Source: Methanobacterium sp.
Lineage (GTDB): Archaea > Methanobacteriota > Methanobacteria > Methanobacteriales > Methanobacteriaceae
Direction of reading: 5' to 3'
NCBI GenBank assembly: GCA_003164415.1
Contig: PLTK01000191.1
Span: forward strand, 3,691-17,809
Length of the DNA stretch: 14,119 nucleotides
Position 1 is the first letter of the stretch. Each line of letters begins with the position of its first letter. Under the pieces are notes generated by a model. The model ran no database searches. It saw only the letters and a list, made by a program, of their open reading frames with translations, and was not told the origin of the DNA. Positions 13,383 to 14,119 of the stretch are shown in pieces. The position numbers were made by a program, and so were the translations under genes.

Positions 13383-14066
13383 TTAGGTGACATTCACTTT
13401 TTCAACTAATTCAGCCATAATAGTTTCTCCCGCTGTAGGTTTCTCACCTTCAAAAACCATTACTTTGAATTTATCGTAGGGGATTATTAAATTAACCCTA
13501 GATCCAAATCGTATCATTCCCAATCTATCACCAATCTTTACCATATCCCCAACATTAACATATTGTACAATTCTTCTAGCAACAAATCCTGAAATTTGGA
13601 CAACACCTACTTTACCATACTCTGAATCAATAACAATTAAATTTTTTTCGTTTTCAGTGCGTACATCACCCATAGCAATCTTAAACTTACCTGGATAATA
13701 TTGCGTCTTCACTATCTTTCCTGAAACTGGAGCTCGTTGTACATGGACATCAAATGGAGACATGAAAGTACTTATCAGAATCCCTTTCTCTCCGTCTTTT
13801 AAAATGTGTTTCATAATAGGATCATCAATGGAATTTACAATTTTCATGAAGTCAATTTTCCCTTTCAATATCTTACCATCTGCAGGTGCTACAACAACAC
13901 CCGCTTCTGTGGGTATATTCCTTTTTGGATCTCTGAAAAATTGCATTATGAATGCTAGTATAGAAAGAAAGATGAAACTGATTAAGAAATAACCAAGAAA
14001 AAATGGTAAAATGGCTATAGTAAATAAAATTCCAATTTTTTTTATAGTAATCCCCTTAACAAACAC
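13383..14066 (-). CDS. asd: Archaetidylserine decarboxylase proenzyme
   Basis: Pyruvoyl-dependent decarboxylase of 227 residues that turns archaetidylserine into archaetidylethanolamine. Two N-terminal membrane helices (about 9-42) are followed by RDPKRNIP, the PADGKI motif (61-66), FDVHVQRAPVSGK (105-117) and the self-cleavage site RFG-S189-R. Ser189 becomes the pyruvoyl group of the small C-terminal alpha chain. The short form with the GSR-type site fits the archaeal and bacterial PSD-B-like class. The start is GTG 14066, six bases after GGGGAT. It is the first gene of the asd-pssA-DUF515 unit. Confidence 0.93.
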   Translation of the reverse strand: MFVKGITIKKIGILFTIAILPFFLGYFLISFIFLSILAFIMQFFRDPKRNIPTEAGVVVAPADGKILKGKIDFMKIVNSIDDPIMKHILKDGEKGILISTFMSPFDVHVQRAPVSGKIVKTQYYPGKFKIAMGDVRTENEKNLIVIDSEYGKVGVVQISGFVARRIVQYVNVGDMVKIGDRLGMIRFGSRVNLIIPYDKFKVMVFEGEKPTAGETIMAELVEKVNVT

Positions 14067-14102
14067 TGCGCTATCCCCTTTAAATGATAATTTATAATAA
14101 TT

Positions 14103-14111
14103 TAATATAAA
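14103..14111 (-). promoter_or_regulatory. TATA box of the asd operon
   Basis: On the minus strand TTTATATTA, preceded by CACCTTTA, lies 37-45 bases before GTG 14066. A start about 25 bases on would leave a short leader that includes the GGGGAT ribosome binding site. A second AT tract (TTATAAATTA, about 14086-14095) is too close to the start codon unless the mRNA is leaderless. Confidence 0.5.
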
Positions 14112-14119
14112 TAAAGGTG

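Overview
The window looks like chromosome from a methanogenic archaeon of the order Methanobacteriales, most likely Methanobacterium or a close relative. The evidence is the AT-rich DNA, archaeal Shine-Dalgarno sites of the GGAGGTGAT type, TATA boxes and oligo-T ends. It is also the gene content: a korDABC-sucC cluster (the reductive half-TCA route of methanogens), the archaeal lipid genes asd and pssA, the methanopterin gene mptD, a DUF5518 membrane protein, and a sortase as expected in a pseudomurein-walled cell. This assignment rests on family recognition, not on a database search.

Layout. Positions 285-1154 (+) encode an exported DUF1002 protein. Positions 5393-1449 (-) are a compact operon korD-korA-korB-korC-sucC: 2-oxoglutarate:ferredoxin oxidoreductase followed by the beta subunit of succinyl-CoA synthetase. 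Together they convert succinate to succinyl-CoA and then carboxylate it reductively to 2-oxoglutarate (sucD is not in the window). Upstream on the same strand are a second, KorD-like dicluster ferredoxin (6115-5903), a small six-cysteine zinc-ribbon-like protein (6632-6438), and the decayed 3' half of an MFS exporter gene (7348-6698) with an in-frame TAA. The stretches from 5394 to 6437 and from 7349 to 7694 are otherwise non-coding and hold several dyads. Positions 7695-8465 (+) encode LarB, convergent with the DUF5518 gene (8902-8540, -), which has a clear TATA box.

The right half is a cell-envelope block, all on the minus strand. asd (14066-13383) and pssA (13358-12639) make archaetidylserine and archaetidylethanolamine. 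They are followed, with overlap, by a one-helix membrane protein that I read as DUF515 (12649-11216). A strong hairpin flanked by T-tracts on both sides then ends this unit. After it comes a second unit: an exported protein with a C-terminal sorting-signal-like tail (11077-10124), a sortase with two extra C-terminal membrane helices (10089-9364), and mptD, whose ATG is one base after the sortase stop (9362-8994).

The most promising object for follow-up is the sortase with its apparent dedicated substrate, next to polar-lipid genes and translationally tied to a methanopterin gene. The regulatory dyads upstream of the two iron-sulfur genes and upstream of the MFS remnant are secondary leads. 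I see no CRISPR array, insertion sequence, tRNA or rRNA.
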